A stretch of 64,000 nt of DNA from Massilia sp. Root418 (GCF_001425265.1 NZ_LMEC01000001.1:124281-188280); one strand, 5' to 3'; counted from the first letter of the stretch, positions 23,903 through 32,822 are shown. Program-made: numbers and translations. The notes: generated from the sequence alone by a model not told the origin.

Positions 23903-24847
23903 TTAAGAGTCGGCCGGCTGTGTTGGATTCGCAACGCCGAAGGGCACGTGCACCATGGGGATGGTGCCGCCTTCGGACTTCAGGTGGCTGAGCTGGTCGT
24001 CGAAGAAGATGTGGGGCTTGAGAATGGACAGCACGCGCGCCTTGTCCATCCCGCCCAGGAAGAAGGTCTCGTTGGCGGACACGCCCCAGTCCTTCAGCGT
24101 GGTGACCACGCGTTCATGCGAAGGCGCGCTGCGGGCGGTGACGATGGCGATGCTCAGCACGCGCTTGTAGCCCGGGTCGCGCCGCAGCAGCGCGGACTCG
24201 TAGCGCTGCATCACGTGCAGCTTGCGGAACAGGTCCGCCAGCGGGCCGGGACGGTGCGGGATGGCCACGCGCGCGGTTTCGTGGGCATGGAATTCCAGCA
24301 CGTCGTTGTTGCGCTTGTAGACGGTCTCGGATTCGTCGTCGGCGATCACGCCGTCGAAGTCGAAGGCCACGCGCAGCTCCATGTCGTCCTCGTCGTCCTC
24401 GATCAGCGAGGGCAGCACCAGGCCGGCCGGGTAGTTGTTGGCCAGCGCGCTGCGCACGTCGGCCGCGTTCGCGCTGAGGAACAGCGAGGTGTTGAACGCC
24501 GGCAGATAGGTGTAGGGCGACTTGCCGGTGACGAAGGCTGCGCGCGAGATGTCCAGGCCGTAGTGGGCGATGGACTTCATCACGCGCAGGCCGGTCTCGG
24601 GCGAATTGCGCGACAGGAGCACCACCTCCACCGGCATCTGGCCGGGGAAGTGCTTGTTGATGTTGAGGAAGCGGCGGATGAAGGGGAAGGCCACGCCCTT
24701 GCCCAGTATCGTGCCGATATTGGCTTCCTGGTATTTGCGGTATTCCTCTTCGCCGCTTTCTTCGTACACCTTGTGCGAGGCGCTCAGGTCGAACAGGGCG
24801 CTGGAGGCGATGCCGATCACCAGCTTGTTGTGGATGGGGTAGGACAT
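23903..24847 (-). CDS. Cytosolic 5'-nucleotidase (cN-I type)
   Basis: A 314-residue protein of the 5'-nucleotidase family related to eukaryotic cN-I, which dephosphorylates nucleoside monophosphates. Seen: the N-terminal HNKLVIGIASSALFDLSASH with an acidic residue, the VAFPFIRRFLNIN segment, VEVVLLSRNSPETGLRVM, AAFVTGKSPYTYL, AFDFDGVIADDESE (about residue 163, HAD-like) and the late FFLGGMDKARVL. Its ATG overlaps the stop of the upstream GAF-protein gene (TGATG), making a tight operon kinase - GAF protein - nucleotidase at the edge of the secretion locus. A link between nucleotide pools and secretion control is possible but unsupported by sequence. Confidence 0.85.
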   Translation of the reverse strand: MSYPIHNKLVIGIASSALFDLSASHKVYEESGEEEYRKYQEANIGTILGKGVAFPFIRRFLNINKHFPGQMPVEVVLLSRNSPETGLRVMKSIAHYGLDISRAAFVTGKSPYTYLPAFNTSLFLSANAADVRSALANNYPAGLVLPSLIEDDEDDMELRVAFDFDGVIADDESETVYKRNNDVLEFHAHETARVAIPHRPGPLADLFRKLHVMQRYESALLRRDPGYKRVLSIAIVTARSAPSHERVVTTLKDWGVSANETFFLGGMDKARVLSILKPHIFFDDQLSHLKSEGGTIPMVHVPFGVANPTQPADS

Positions 24848-26145
24848 CAGGCCTTCCGCAGCACGCCGCTGACCTGGAAGCGGATTTCGCCATCCGCGCC
24901 GGGCGTGGTGGTGATGTGCAGTTCGCTGATGCCGTGCTGCGCGGCCACCAGCAGCAGCGGGCTGACGGCGTTGGCGATCAGCGCCTGCTCCACGCCCGGC
25001 AGGGCAGGGATGGGCGGGCGCGCGGCGGCGGCGACGATGGTGGCGTCGGCGTCGGCGTCGGCGCTGGCATCGGCGCGGGCATCAGCGCCGGGAGCGACCT
25101 GCGGGATGGCGCGGGCAGGCGGCGCAGGGCGTGCCGGGGGCGGCAGCGTGTCGGCCGGGGACGCGTCGGCGGCGCCGAAGAACTGGTTCACCATCCAGCC
25201 GAACTCGCGCCGCGTGGTCACGCAGTAGATCGGCGTGGCATTCGGGAACACGCGCTGCACCGCGCCGCTGGCTTTCAGCTGGTCCGGATCCACCGCCAGG
25301 ATGAACAGGCCGTGGCGGCCTTCCTCGATCGGCATCCATTGGTTCTGCACCACGTATTCGCGGTTGAAGCTGTCCAGCAGGCCTTGCGGGCGCCGCCGGT
25401 CCACCTGGAACATGAAGTAGGGCACGCCGAAGAAGTCGGCCAGCGCGCGGCCCACCAGCGCCGGCTTGATGGCCAGTTCGTCCAGCAGCACGTCCTCGAT
25501 ATCGGCGTTGCGCGCGGCCGCGCTGCGCAGGGCCAGCTCCAGCTGCGCGCGCGGCAGCACCGCCTCCGACAGCATGGCCGCGAAACGGCTGCGTTCGCGC
25601 GCGGGCGCCTTGTGGCGCTGCGCGAAGGCGATGGCGATCGAGTCGCACAGGTGCTGCACGCCTTCCTCCACCATGGCGTCGAAGGCGCCGCCCTTGTGGT
25701 TGTTGATCAGCTGGAGCACGCCCAGCACCGCGCCGTCCTCGGCCAGGATGGGCGCCACCAGCATCTGCTGCGTGCGGTAGCCGGTGCGCCGGTCCACGCC
25801 CTGCTGGAAGCACAGCGCCGCGTCGTGGCGGCGCAGTTCGGCCTCGTCGTACACGTCCAGCAGGTTGAGCGTCTTCTTCGACAGCGCGGCGTAGCCGGCG
25901 ATGCTTTGCGCCGAGATGGGCAGCTTGAGCTGCTTGAACGAGGCCAGGCCGGTCTTCACCTTGGACACCATGCTGGCCCCGTCCTCGGACAGGGCGTAGA
26001 TGGTGAGCCGGTCGCCGCTGAACAGCTCGCACAGCTCGGCCGACATCTCCAGCATGATGTCGTCGATGTCCTGGGTGGCGTGGATCTTGTTGGTCAGCTG
26101 CTGCAGGCGCTTGAAGAAATGCAGCCGGTCTTCGGCGGAGGTCAT
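24847..26145 (-). CDS. GAF-domain protein with MshE/T2SSE N-terminal-like domain
   Basis: A 432-residue regulatory protein. Residues about 10-178 form a GAF domain (DIDDIMLEMSAELCELFSGD, VLGVLQLINNHKGG), a common small-molecule sensor. About residues 190-325 resemble the N-terminal module of type II/IV secretion ATPases, MshEN (LVGRALADFFGVPYFMF); some such modules bind cyclic-di-GMP, but the arginine/leucine repeats of that motif are not clear here. A Pro/Ala/Asp-rich linker (about 326-375) holds DADADATIVAAAARPP (Thr369), one of a set of similar threonine motifs in the locus. The start follows the kinase stop by 11 bp, and the stop overlaps the nucleotidase start. It likely works with the adjacent kinase. 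Confidence 0.8.
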   Translation of the reverse strand: MTSAEDRLHFFKRLQQLTNKIHATQDIDDIMLEMSAELCELFSGDRLTIYALSEDGASMVSKVKTGLASFKQLKLPISAQSIAGYAALSKKTLNLLDVYDEAELRRHDAALCFQQGVDRRTGYRTQQMLVAPILAEDGAVLGVLQLINNHKGGAFDAMVEEGVQHLCDSIAIAFAQRHKAPARERSRFAAMLSEAVLPRAQLELALRSAAARNADIEDVLLDELAIKPALVGRALADFFGVPYFMFQVDRRRPQGLLDSFNREYVVQNQWMPIEEGRHGLFILAVDPDQLKASGAVQRVFPNATPIYCVTTRREFGWMVNQFFGAADASPADTLPPPARPAPPARAIPQVAPGADARADASADADADATIVAAAARPPIPALPGVEQALIANAVSPLLLVAAQHGISELHITTTPGADGEIRFQVSGVLRKA

Positions 26146-26156
26146 GCCGGCCTTTC

Positions 26157-27263
26157 TCAGCGCCTGCCGTCGGTGCGCACGCCGGGCGGCGTGGTGACCA
26201 CGGTGGCGTCCTGGTCCACTTGCGGCGCCGCCGTCGGCAGCGGCAGGCCCACGCCGGAGACCTGGGTGGCGTCGGGATCGGCGCCGGCCGGGAAGGGCGG
26301 CAGCGTGCGCGCCGGCAGCGGCATGGTGGCGTGCGCGGACGCCCCGGCGCCAGCGCCGGCCAGGAAGGCATTGGGCACCCGCGCCTGCGGCGGCATGGTG
26401 TCGTCCAGGCCCACTTCGTCGCCGTTGAGGGCGCGCTTCAGGTCTTCCTTGAAGCTGCGCGCGCTCGGATAGCGGTCTTCCGGGCGCTTGGCCAGCGCGC
26501 GCAGCACCACCCGGTCGAACATGGGGCTGATCAGGGGATTGAGGGTGCTCGGCAGCGCCGGCTGCTCGTAGACGATCTTCTGCTGCACGGCGAACAGGCC
26601 CTGGCCCACAAAGGGCTTCTCGCCGGTGAGGAACTGGTACAGCACGATGCCGGCGGCGAAAATGTCCGAGCGCGGGCCCACCGCCTGGCCGGTGATCTGT
26701 TCCGGCGACATATAGCTGGGCGTGCCCACCATGGTGCCGGCCTCGGTGTGCTTGGCATTGACGTCCTGCATGCGGGCCACGCCGAAGTCGGTCAGTTTCA
26801 CGCGCAGCTGGCCGCTGAGCATGATGTTGGCGGGCTTGATGTCGCGGTGGATGATGCCTTGCTGGTGGGCGTAGTCCACCGCGTCCAGCAGTTCGCAGGT
26901 CATGCGCACCGAATCTTCCAGCGTGAAATCGAGCGAGAACACCTGGCTGTCGTCGAAGTAGCTGCCCAGTTCCTCGCCGGCGATCAGCTCCATCACCAGG
27001 TAGGCCTCGCCGTTCTCTTCGCCGAAGTCGTACACGGTGACGATGTTGGGGTGGTTCAGGCGCGCGACCGCCTGCGCTTCCTGCGTGAAGCGCGCGGAAT
27101 ACTCGGCCCGCATGGCCGGATCGTCGATCCGGCCCATGTGGATGACCTTGATGGCGACCCGGCGGTTCAGCTTGGGGTCGACACCTTCATAGACCAGGCC
27201 CATCGCGCCGCGTCCCAGCACGCGCAACAATTGATACCGGCCCAGCTGCTTCAATTCATTCAT
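26157..27263 (-). CDS. Ser/Thr protein kinase with threonine-motif tail
   Basis: A 368-residue eukaryotic-type kinase. Catalytic domain residues 9-280: Gly-rich loop LGRGAMGLVYEG (16-27), Lys39 in AIKV, HRDIKPANI (His139, Asp141, Lys143), TDFGVA (Asp159), and TPSYMSPEQI. All catalytic residues are present. No membrane segment. A Pro/Ala-rich tail (285-368) contains four similar threonine sites: LDDTMPPQ (Thr289), HATMPLP (Thr313), DATQVSGV (Thr333) and DATVVTTPP (Thr354). Thr-x-x-hydrophobic/Pro sites of this kind suit autophosphorylation and recognition by FHA domains; TagH in this locus has one. It starts a minus-strand operon with the GAF and nucleotidase genes and is divergent from a second kinase. 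Confidence 0.9.
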   Translation of the reverse strand: MNELKQLGRYQLLRVLGRGAMGLVYEGVDPKLNRRVAIKVIHMGRIDDPAMRAEYSARFTQEAQAVARLNHPNIVTVYDFGEENGEAYLVMELIAGEELGSYFDDSQVFSLDFTLEDSVRMTCELLDAVDYAHQQGIIHRDIKPANIMLSGQLRVKLTDFGVARMQDVNAKHTEAGTMVGTPSYMSPEQITGQAVGPRSDIFAAGIVLYQFLTGEKPFVGQGLFAVQQKIVYEQPALPSTLNPLISPMFDRVVLRALAKRPEDRYPSARSFKEDLKRALNGDEVGLDDTMPPQARVPNAFLAGAGAGASAHATMPLPARTLPPFPAGADPDATQVSGVGLPLPTAAPQVDQDATVVTTPPGVRTDGRR

Positions 27264-27369
27264 GTGGCTGTGGTGTGAAGTGACGAGGTATTAAAAACGA
27301 AAGATTCAGTTTATAGCAGAAACGTCTCGCCGTATGATAAGCGAATGACAACCTTGTAATCCAGCGCCT

Positions 27370-28110
27370 ATGCAAATAAATATCGGCAGCGTGCTGCACG
27401 GCCGGGCCGGCGGCTACCTGCTGCGGCGCATGCTGGCGCCCGGCGTGTGGCTGGCCGACGCCCCCTGCGGCGGCGCCGTGGCCCTGAAGCTGGCGCCGCC
27501 GCCGGCCTTCCCGCCGGCCGGCCTGCTGCATCCGCGCATCGTGGCGGTGCTGGACGTGGCGGCCGCCGGCAGCGTTCCCTGTTTCGTCATGGAGTACGTC
27601 GGCGGCCCCGCGCTGCCGGCGCTGCTGGGAGCCGGGCCGCTGCCGCCGGCGCGCAGCGTGGCGTGGATCGCACAGTTGCTGGAGGGGCTGGCCTGCGCGC
27701 ATGCGCAGGGCGTGGTGCACCGCGACGTCAAGCCGTCCAACCTGCTGATCGACGCCGGCGGCAGCCTGAAACTGTCCGACTTCGGCCTGGCCAGCCGGCC
27801 CGGCCTGGCCAGCGCGCATGGCACTCCCGGCTACATGGCGCCGGAGCAGATGCGCGGCCAGGCCGACTGCCGCAGCGACCTGTTTGCCGCCACCGTGGTG
27901 CTGTACCAGATGCTGGCGGGGCGCCGGCCATACCAGGGCACGCCCTTCCAGCTGATGCAGCAGGTGCTGCTGGAGCCGCCGCCGCCGCTGCCGCCGCCGC
28001 TGGCTGCGTTCGAGCCGCTGATCGCGCGCGGCCTGGCGAAAACGCCGTCCGGACGCTATCAGCATGCGAGCGAATTTCGGGACGCCCTGCTGGCAACGAC
28101 TTATGCATAA
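27370..28110 (+). CDS. Short Ser/Thr protein kinase with degenerate N-lobe
   Basis: A 246-residue kinase-fold protein. The catalytic C-lobe is intact: VVHRDVKPSNLLI (His, Asp, Lys, Asn), LSDFGLA, GTPGYMAPEQM and a SDLF helix. The N-lobe is much shortened: the glycine-rich loop is absent (GGYLLRRMLAPGVWL instead of GxGxxG) and no clear helix-C glutamate is visible, though VALKLA provides the ATP-binding lysine. It may be a slow or unusual active kinase, or a substrate adaptor. It stands divergent from the larger kinase and 128 bp before tssA, so it probably belongs to the secretion locus regulation. No membrane segment. Confidence 0.85.
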   Translation: MQINIGSVLHGRAGGYLLRRMLAPGVWLADAPCGGAVALKLAPPPAFPPAGLLHPRIVAVLDVAAAGSVPCFVMEYVGGPALPALLGAGPLPPARSVAWIAQLLEGLACAHAQGVVHRDVKPSNLLIDAGGSLKLSDFGLASRPGLASAHGTPGYMAPEQMRGQADCRSDLFAATVVLYQMLAGRRPYQGTPFQLMQQVLLEPPPPLPPPLAAFEPLIARGLAKTPSGRYQHASEFRDALLATTYA

Positions 28111-28194
28111 GCCGGCGCATCTGGCAATGCATTTTGGCCAACAATTGCGTATCAAAAAAGAATTATTTTCTGCAATATTTTGGCGGTTTTCAAG

Positions 28195-28200
28195 TATAGT
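28195..28200 (+). promoter_or_regulatory. Possible -10 box in the AT-rich region ahead of tssA
   Basis: TATAGT 38 bp before the GTG start of tssA, at the end of an AT-rich tract (about 28150-28200) in otherwise very GC-rich DNA. No good -35 box is at the right distance, so it may need an activator. The tract could also bind a silencer of the H-NS/MvaT kind. Confidence 0.35.
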
Positions 28201-28238
28201 CGTGCTCCAAAAGTGGACTGATCGCCAAGGGTGGTGGA

Positions 28239-29324
28239 GTGGATATAGATTCTTTGCTGGTAGACGTGGAGGCCGATGCGCACTGCGGCCCCAATCTTGA
28301 GTACGACCCGGATTTCCTGGAGTTGGAGCAGGCTATCCTGGGCAAGCCGGAAGTGCAGTATGGCGACACCATCACGCCGGCCGTGCCGCCGGAATGGAAG
28401 GTAGTCAAGCGCCTGGCCGGCGGCCTGCTGCAGCGCAGCCGCGACCTGCGGCTGGCCGTATCGCTGTCGCGCGCGCTGCTCGCGCTGGAAGGCATGCCCG
28501 GCCTGGCCAGCGGCCTGGCGCTGATCGAGCGCCTGCTGGAGCAGCGCTGGGACAGCGTCCATCCCCAGCTCGACCCCGATGACGGCATGGATCCCATGTT
28601 GCGCATCAATTCCCTGGCCACCCTGGCCGACAACGGCTTCCTGCGCGAAATCAAAGAAGCGACGCTGCTGATGCTGCCCGGCCTGGGCCCGCTGTCGCTG
28701 CGCACGCTGGAGGTGGCGAACGGCGAACTGCCGCCGGCCGAGGGCGAGAGCAAGGTGGAGCTGCATTCGATCGCCGCCGCACTGCAGGACGCCGACCCGG
28801 AACGGGTGGCCGCCAGCAGCGCCGGCCTGGCCGCGGCCTGCGAGAGCGCCACCCAGATCGAGCTGATCCTGGTGCGCCAGGTGGGCAGTTCGCAGGCACT
28901 GAACCTGGATGCGCTGGTGCGATTGCTGCGGCGCGGCCGCGACTTCTTTGCCGAGCAGGCCGGCGGCGGCGCCGACGGCGCGGCCGCTGACGGCAGCGGC
29001 GACGGCGAGGCGGGCGAGGCGGGCGAGAAGGGCGAGAAGGGCGAGGAGGGCGGCAGCGGCAGCGGCAGCGGCAAGGGCGCACGCGCCGCCATCAGCGGCG
29101 AGGTCACCAGCCGGGCCGACGTGATCCGCATGCTCGACAAGATCAACAAGTATTACCAGCAGTACGAGCCGTCCAGTCCCGTGCCCCTGCTGCTGGAGCG
29201 CGCCAAGCGCCTGGTGCCGAAGAACTTCTTCGAGATCATGGAAGACCTGGCGCCGGACGGCATGACGCAGCTGCTGGTGGTCAGCGGTCCGCGCGAAGAA
29301 GAACAGCAACCGAGCGAATATTAA
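28239..29324 (+). CDS. tssA: Type VI secretion protein TssA (ImpA family)
   Basis: A 361-residue TssA, the cap or priming protein that attaches to the baseplate and guides sheath polymerisation. Residues about 8-135 form the ImpA N-terminal domain (LEYDPDFLELEQAILGKPEV, PPEWKVVKRLAGGLLQRSRD). A Gly/Glu/Lys/Ser linker of low complexity (241-282) separates it from the C-terminal helical domain (SRADVIRMLDKINKYYQQYE, PVPLLLERAKRLVPKNFFEI), as in short TssA proteins. The start is GTG 28239; AAGG lies about 8 bp before it and no closer ATG fits. It opens the plus-strand tssA-B-C-hcp-tagJ-E-F-G-H run. Confidence 0.93.
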   Translation: MDIDSLLVDVEADAHCGPNLEYDPDFLELEQAILGKPEVQYGDTITPAVPPEWKVVKRLAGGLLQRSRDLRLAVSLSRALLALEGMPGLASGLALIERLLEQRWDSVHPQLDPDDGMDPMLRINSLATLADNGFLREIKEATLLMLPGLGPLSLRTLEVANGELPPAEGESKVELHSIAAALQDADPERVAASSAGLAAACESATQIELILVRQVGSSQALNLDALVRLLRRGRDFFAEQAGGGADGAAADGSGDGEAGEAGEKGEKGEEGGSGSGSGKGARAAISGEVTSRADVIRMLDKINKYYQQYEPSSPVPLLLERAKRLVPKNFFEIMEDLAPDGMTQLLVVSGPREEEQQPSEY

Positions 29325-29381
29325 ATTCGAGAGTACCAAGGTATCAAACCGGGTCGTTTCTATCACTAGGAGGAGTAAATC

Positions 29382-29882
29382 GTGGGCAAAGAGAGTAGCC
29401 AGAAGTTCATCGCGCGCAACCGCGCGCCGCGCGTGCAGATCGAGTACGACGTGGAAGTCTACGGCGCGGAAAAAAGCGTGCAGCTGCCTTTCGTGATGGG
29501 CGTACTGGCCGATTTGTCCGGCCAGCCTGCCGATCCGCTGGCACCGGTGGCGGACCGCAAATTCCTGGAGATCGACGTCGACAACTTCGACGAGCGCCTC
29601 AAGTCGATGAAGCCGCGCGTGGCCGTGCAAGTGCCGAACACGCTGACCGGCGAGGGCAACATGGCGGTCGACATGACCTTCGAAAGCATGGAGGACTTCA
29701 CCCCGGCCGCCGTGGCGCGCAAGGTGGAATCGCTCAACAAGCTGCTCGAAGCGCGCGGCCAGCTGTCCAACCTGCTGACCTATATGGACGGCAAGACCGG
29801 CGCCGAGGAACTGATCGGCAAGCTGCTCAACGAGCCGGCCCTGATGCAGGCGCTGACATCGGCACCGAAGCCACAAGAATAA
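29382..29882 (+). CDS. tssB: Type VI secretion sheath small subunit TssB
   Basis: A 166-residue TssB (VipA/ImpB), which pairs with TssC to build the contractile sheath around the Hcp tube. Seen: QKFIARNRAPRVQIEYDVE, LPFVMGVLADLSG, EIDVDNFDERLKSMKPR and MTFESMEDFTPAAVARKV, all standard family segments. GTG start at 29382 with AGGAGGAG about 7 bp before; an ATG does not occur nearby. 15 bp before tssC. Cytoplasmic. Confidence 0.96.
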   Translation: MGKESSQKFIARNRAPRVQIEYDVEVYGAEKSVQLPFVMGVLADLSGQPADPLAPVADRKFLEIDVDNFDERLKSMKPRVAVQVPNTLTGEGNMAVDMTFESMEDFTPAAVARKVESLNKLLEARGQLSNLLTYMDGKTGAEELIGKLLNEPALMQALTSAPKPQE

Positions 29883-29897
29883 TCGACGGAGGAATTG

Positions 29898-31388
29898 ATG
29901 GCACAAACCACTGAAGCACAACAAGGCGCCACCGGCACCCTGGAAATGAGCGACTTCGGCAGCTTGCTGCAGAAGGAATTCAAGCCGCAATCGGACAAGG
30001 CCAAGGAGGCGGTCGAGAACGCGGTCAAGACCCTGGCCGAGCAGGCGCTGTCGGGCACGAACCTGGTGTCGAACGACGTGCTGGGCACCATCGAGGGCCT
30101 GATCGCCGCGCTGGACAAGAAGCTCACCGAGCAGATCAACCTGATCATGCACACCGACGAGTTCCAGAAGCTGGAAGGCGCCTGGCGCGGCCTGCACCAC
30201 CTGGTCAACAACACCGAGACCGATGAAACGCTGAAGATCCGCGTGATGAACATCTCGAAGAACGACCTGGGCAAGACCCTGAAGAAGTACAAGGGCACGG
30301 CGTGGGACCAGAGCCCGATCTTCAAGAAGATGTACGAAGAAGAATTCGGCCAGTTCGGCGGCGAGCCGTTCGGCTCCATCGTGGCCGACTACTACTTCGA
30401 CAACAGCGCACCGGACGTTGAGCTGCTGGCCGGCATGGCGAAGATCGCCGCCGCCGCGCACGCGCCGCTGATCGCCGCCGCCGCGCCGTCCGTCATGCTG
30501 ATGGAATCGTGGCAGGAACTGTCCAACCCGCGCGACCTGACCAAGATCTTCCAGACCCCGGAGCACGCCGCCTGGCGCTCGTTCCGCGAGTCCGAAGACG
30601 CGCGCTACGTGGGCCTGGCCATGCCGCGCTTCCTGGCGCGCCAGCCCTACGGCGCCAAGACCGATCCGGTGGAAGCGTTCGACTTCGAGGAAGATACCTC
30701 GGCCGCCGGCAGCAAGAACTACACCTGGGCCAACGCGGCCTACGCCATGGCGGTCAACATCAACCGCTCCTTCAAGGAATACGGCTGGTGCTCGCGCATC
30801 CGCGGCATCGAGTCCGGCGGCGCGGTGGAAGGCCTGCCGGTGCACAGCTTCCCGACCGACGACGGCGGCGTGGCCATGCAGTGCCCGACCGAGATCGCCA
30901 TCTCGGACCGCCGCGAGGCGGAGCTGGCAGCCAACGGCTTCATGCCGCTGGTGCACAAGAAGAACACCGACTTCGCCGCCTTCATCGGCGCGCAGTCGCT
31001 GCACAAGCCGGCCGAATACGACGACCCGGACGCCACCGCCAACGCCAACCTGGGCGCGCGCCTGCCGTACCTGTTCGCCACCTGCCGCTTTGCGCACTAC
31101 CTGAAATGCATCGTGCGTGACAAGATCGGTTCCTTCAAAGGGCGCGATGAGATGGAACGCTGGCTGAGCAACTGGATCAACCGTTACGTCGACGGCGATC
31201 CGGCCAACTCCAGCGAAGGGACCAAGGCGATGAAGCCGCTGTCGGCGGCCGAGGTGATCCTTGAGGAAGTCGAAGGCAATCCGGGCTACTACACCTCCAA
31301 GTTCTTCCTGCGTCCGCACTACCAGCTGGAAGGCCTGACCGTGTCGCTGCGGCTGGTGTCCAAGCTGCCGTCGGCCAAGGGCGGCTAA
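29898..31388 (+). CDS. tssC: Type VI secretion sheath large subunit TssC
   Basis: A 496-residue TssC (VipB/ImpC), the larger sheath subunit and the part recognised by ClpV for disassembly. Typical segments: AWRGLHHLVNNTETDETLKI, RVMNISKNDLGKTLKKY, EFGQFGGEPFGSIVADYYFD, RFLARQPYGAKTDPVEAFDF, and the C-terminal PGYYTSKFFLRPHYQLEGLT. Start ATG 29898 follows GGAGG by 5 bp; an in-frame TTG one codon earlier is unlikely. A separate, shorter sheath-like protein is encoded at 42084-43601. Confidence 0.97.
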   Translation: MAQTTEAQQGATGTLEMSDFGSLLQKEFKPQSDKAKEAVENAVKTLAEQALSGTNLVSNDVLGTIEGLIAALDKKLTEQINLIMHTDEFQKLEGAWRGLHHLVNNTETDETLKIRVMNISKNDLGKTLKKYKGTAWDQSPIFKKMYEEEFGQFGGEPFGSIVADYYFDNSAPDVELLAGMAKIAAAAHAPLIAAAAPSVMLMESWQELSNPRDLTKIFQTPEHAAWRSFRESEDARYVGLAMPRFLARQPYGAKTDPVEAFDFEEDTSAAGSKNYTWANAAYAMAVNINRSFKEYGWCSRIRGIESGGAVEGLPVHSFPTDDGGVAMQCPTEIAISDRREAELAANGFMPLVHKKNTDFAAFIGAQSLHKPAEYDDPDATANANLGARLPYLFATCRFAHYLKCIVRDKIGSFKGRDEMERWLSNWINRYVDGDPANSSEGTKAMKPLSAAEVILEEVEGNPGYYTSKFFLRPHYQLEGLTVSLRLVSKLPSAKGG

Positions 31389-31443
31389 GTTCAAGCATAG
31401 TAAAAAATAGATTCATTCTGTCCACACACACTAGGAGAATAAA

Positions 31444-31935
31444 ATGGCAGTAGACATGTTCCTCAATCTGGGCGACACCATCAAGGGCGAAACCCAGGAC
31501 AAAGCCCAGAAAGCAGCTGGCGATATCGACGTGCTGGCATGGAGCTGGGGTGCTTCGAACTCCGGTTCCTTCCACGCCGGCGGCGGCGGCGGCGCGGGCA
31601 AGGCCAACTTCCAGGACATCTCGATCACCAAGTACCTGGACAAGGCTTCGCCGGCGCTGCTGATCGCGCTGGCCAAAGGCTCGCACATCCCGGTGGCCAA
31701 GCTGCTGGTGCGCAAAGCCGGCGAGGGACAGCAGAAGTACCTGGAACTGACCATGACCAAGGTGCTGGTCACCTCGGTGTCGACCGGCGGCAGCGGCGGT
31801 GAAGACCGCCTGACCGAGAACGTCAGCCTGAACTTCGCCGAAGTGAAGTTCGAGTACTTCCTGCAGAACGAAAAAGGCGTCACCGCTTCGGGCGGCGTGT
31901 TCAACTGGGACATCGCAGCCAACGCTTCGAAGTAA
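31444..31935 (+). CDS. hcp: Type VI secretion inner-tube protein Hcp
   Basis: A 163-residue Hcp (TssD) that forms hexameric rings stacked into the secreted tube and can carry small effectors. Seen: MAVDMFLNLGDTIKGETQDK, VLAWSWGASNSGSFHAGGGG, a glycine-rich loop, NFQDISITKYLDKASPALL and VSLNFAEVKFEYFLQNEKG. The ATG follows AGGAGAA by 5 bp. The 55-bp gap after tssC is AT-rich and may hold an extra promoter, and a strong hairpin follows the stop; both fit high hcp expression relative to its neighbours. Confidence 0.97.
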   Translation: MAVDMFLNLGDTIKGETQDKAQKAAGDIDVLAWSWGASNSGSFHAGGGGGAGKANFQDISITKYLDKASPALLIALAKGSHIPVAKLLVRKAGEGQQKYLELTMTKVLVTSVSTGGSGGEDRLTENVSLNFAEVKFEYFLQNEKGVTASGGVFNWDIAANASK

Positions 31936-31943
31936 TGGCAAGC

Positions 31944-31971
31944 TGCCGGGGCCTCCGGGCCCCGGCATTTT
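31944..31971 (+). terminator. Hairpin with short U-run after hcp
   Basis: TGCCGGGGCC / GGCCCCGGCA, a perfect 10-bp stem with loop TCCG, followed by TTTT. It lies within the T6SS operon between hcp and tagJ, so it probably acts as a partial terminator that raises hcp relative to downstream genes, with read-through for tagJ. Confidence 0.75.
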
Positions 31972-32006
31972 CATTGTTCCTTTCTGTCTTATCCCCGGGG
32001 TTCCTT

Positions 32007-32822
32007 ATGGACGCGCAACAGCTTATTTCTCAAGGCCAGCTTGGCGCCGCGCTCAGCGCGCTGCAGGACCAGATCCGTAAAGACCCGTCGAACGCGAAAT
32101 ACCGCACCTTTCTGTTCCAGCTGCTCTGCGTGCAGGGCCAGTGGAACCGCGCACTGACGCAACTGAACGTGGCCGCCGAGCTGGATGCGGCCACCTTGCC
32201 GATGGCGCAAACCTACCGCGAAGCGATCCAGTGCGAGGCGCTGCGCGATGAAATCTTTGCCGGCAAACGCCTGCCGGTGGTGTTCGGCGAACCGGTGGCG
32301 TGGATCGCGCTGGTGGCCGAGGCGCTCAAGCTGGAAGGCGAGGGCAATGCCGCCGCCGGCGCCCTGGCCCGCGCGCGCGCCTTCGAGGATGCGCCCGCCA
32401 CGGCCGGCCGCATCAACGGCGAAGCCTTCGAGTGGCTGGCCGATGCCGACGCGCGCATCGGGCCGGTACTGGAGGTGATCATGAACGGGCGCTACATCTG
32501 GGTGCCGGTGCAGCACGTGAGCCGCATCGACATCGAAGCGCCGGCCGACCTGCGCGACAAGGTGTGGATGCCGGCCACCTTCACCTGGACCAACGGCGCC
32601 AGCACCGTTGGCCTGATCCCCACCCGCTACGCAGGCACCGTGCAGGCCGCCGCCGCGGACGCGGGCCTGCAGCCTGATCTTCAGGCCGGGCTGCTGCTGG
32701 CACGCCGCACCGAATGGGGCGAACAGGGCGTGGGCCTGGGACAGCGCATGTTCGCCACCGACACGGCCGACTACGCGCTGATGGACGTGCGCAGCATCGA
32801 ATTCAACGGCGGCAATGGCTGA
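32007..32822 (+). CDS. tagJ: Type VI secretion accessory protein TagJ (ImpE family)
   Basis: A 271-residue ImpE/SciE-type protein. In Pseudomonas aeruginosa TagJ binds the sheath subunit TssB; it is not essential in all systems. The N-terminal helical TPR-like part (AQQLISQGQLGAALSALQDQ, NAKYRTFLFQLLCVQGQWNR) and the later beta-rich part with VWMPATFTWTNGAST, LIPTRYAG and EWGEQGVGLGQRM are typical. Start ATG 32007 chosen because the upstream reading-frame extension lies over the hairpin. It ends with an 8-bp overlap with tssE. Confidence 0.93.
   Translation: MDAQQLISQGQLGAALSALQDQIRKDPSNAKYRTFLFQLLCVQGQWNRALTQLNVAAELDAATLPMAQTYREAIQCEALRDEIFAGKRLPVVFGEPVAWIALVAEALKLEGEGNAAAGALARARAFEDAPATAGRINGEAFEWLADADARIGPVLEVIMNGRYIWVPVQHVSRIDIEAPADLRDKVWMPATFTWTNGASTVGLIPTRYAGTVQAAAADAGLQPDLQAGLLLARRTEWGEQGVGLGQRMFATDTADYALMDVRSIEFNGGNG

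Noticed and set aside
28145..28205. Sigma-54 promoter before tssA (TTGGCGG tract)
   Set aside because: The GG at 28182-28183 has no GC at the required distance, so the -24/-12 pattern is not met.
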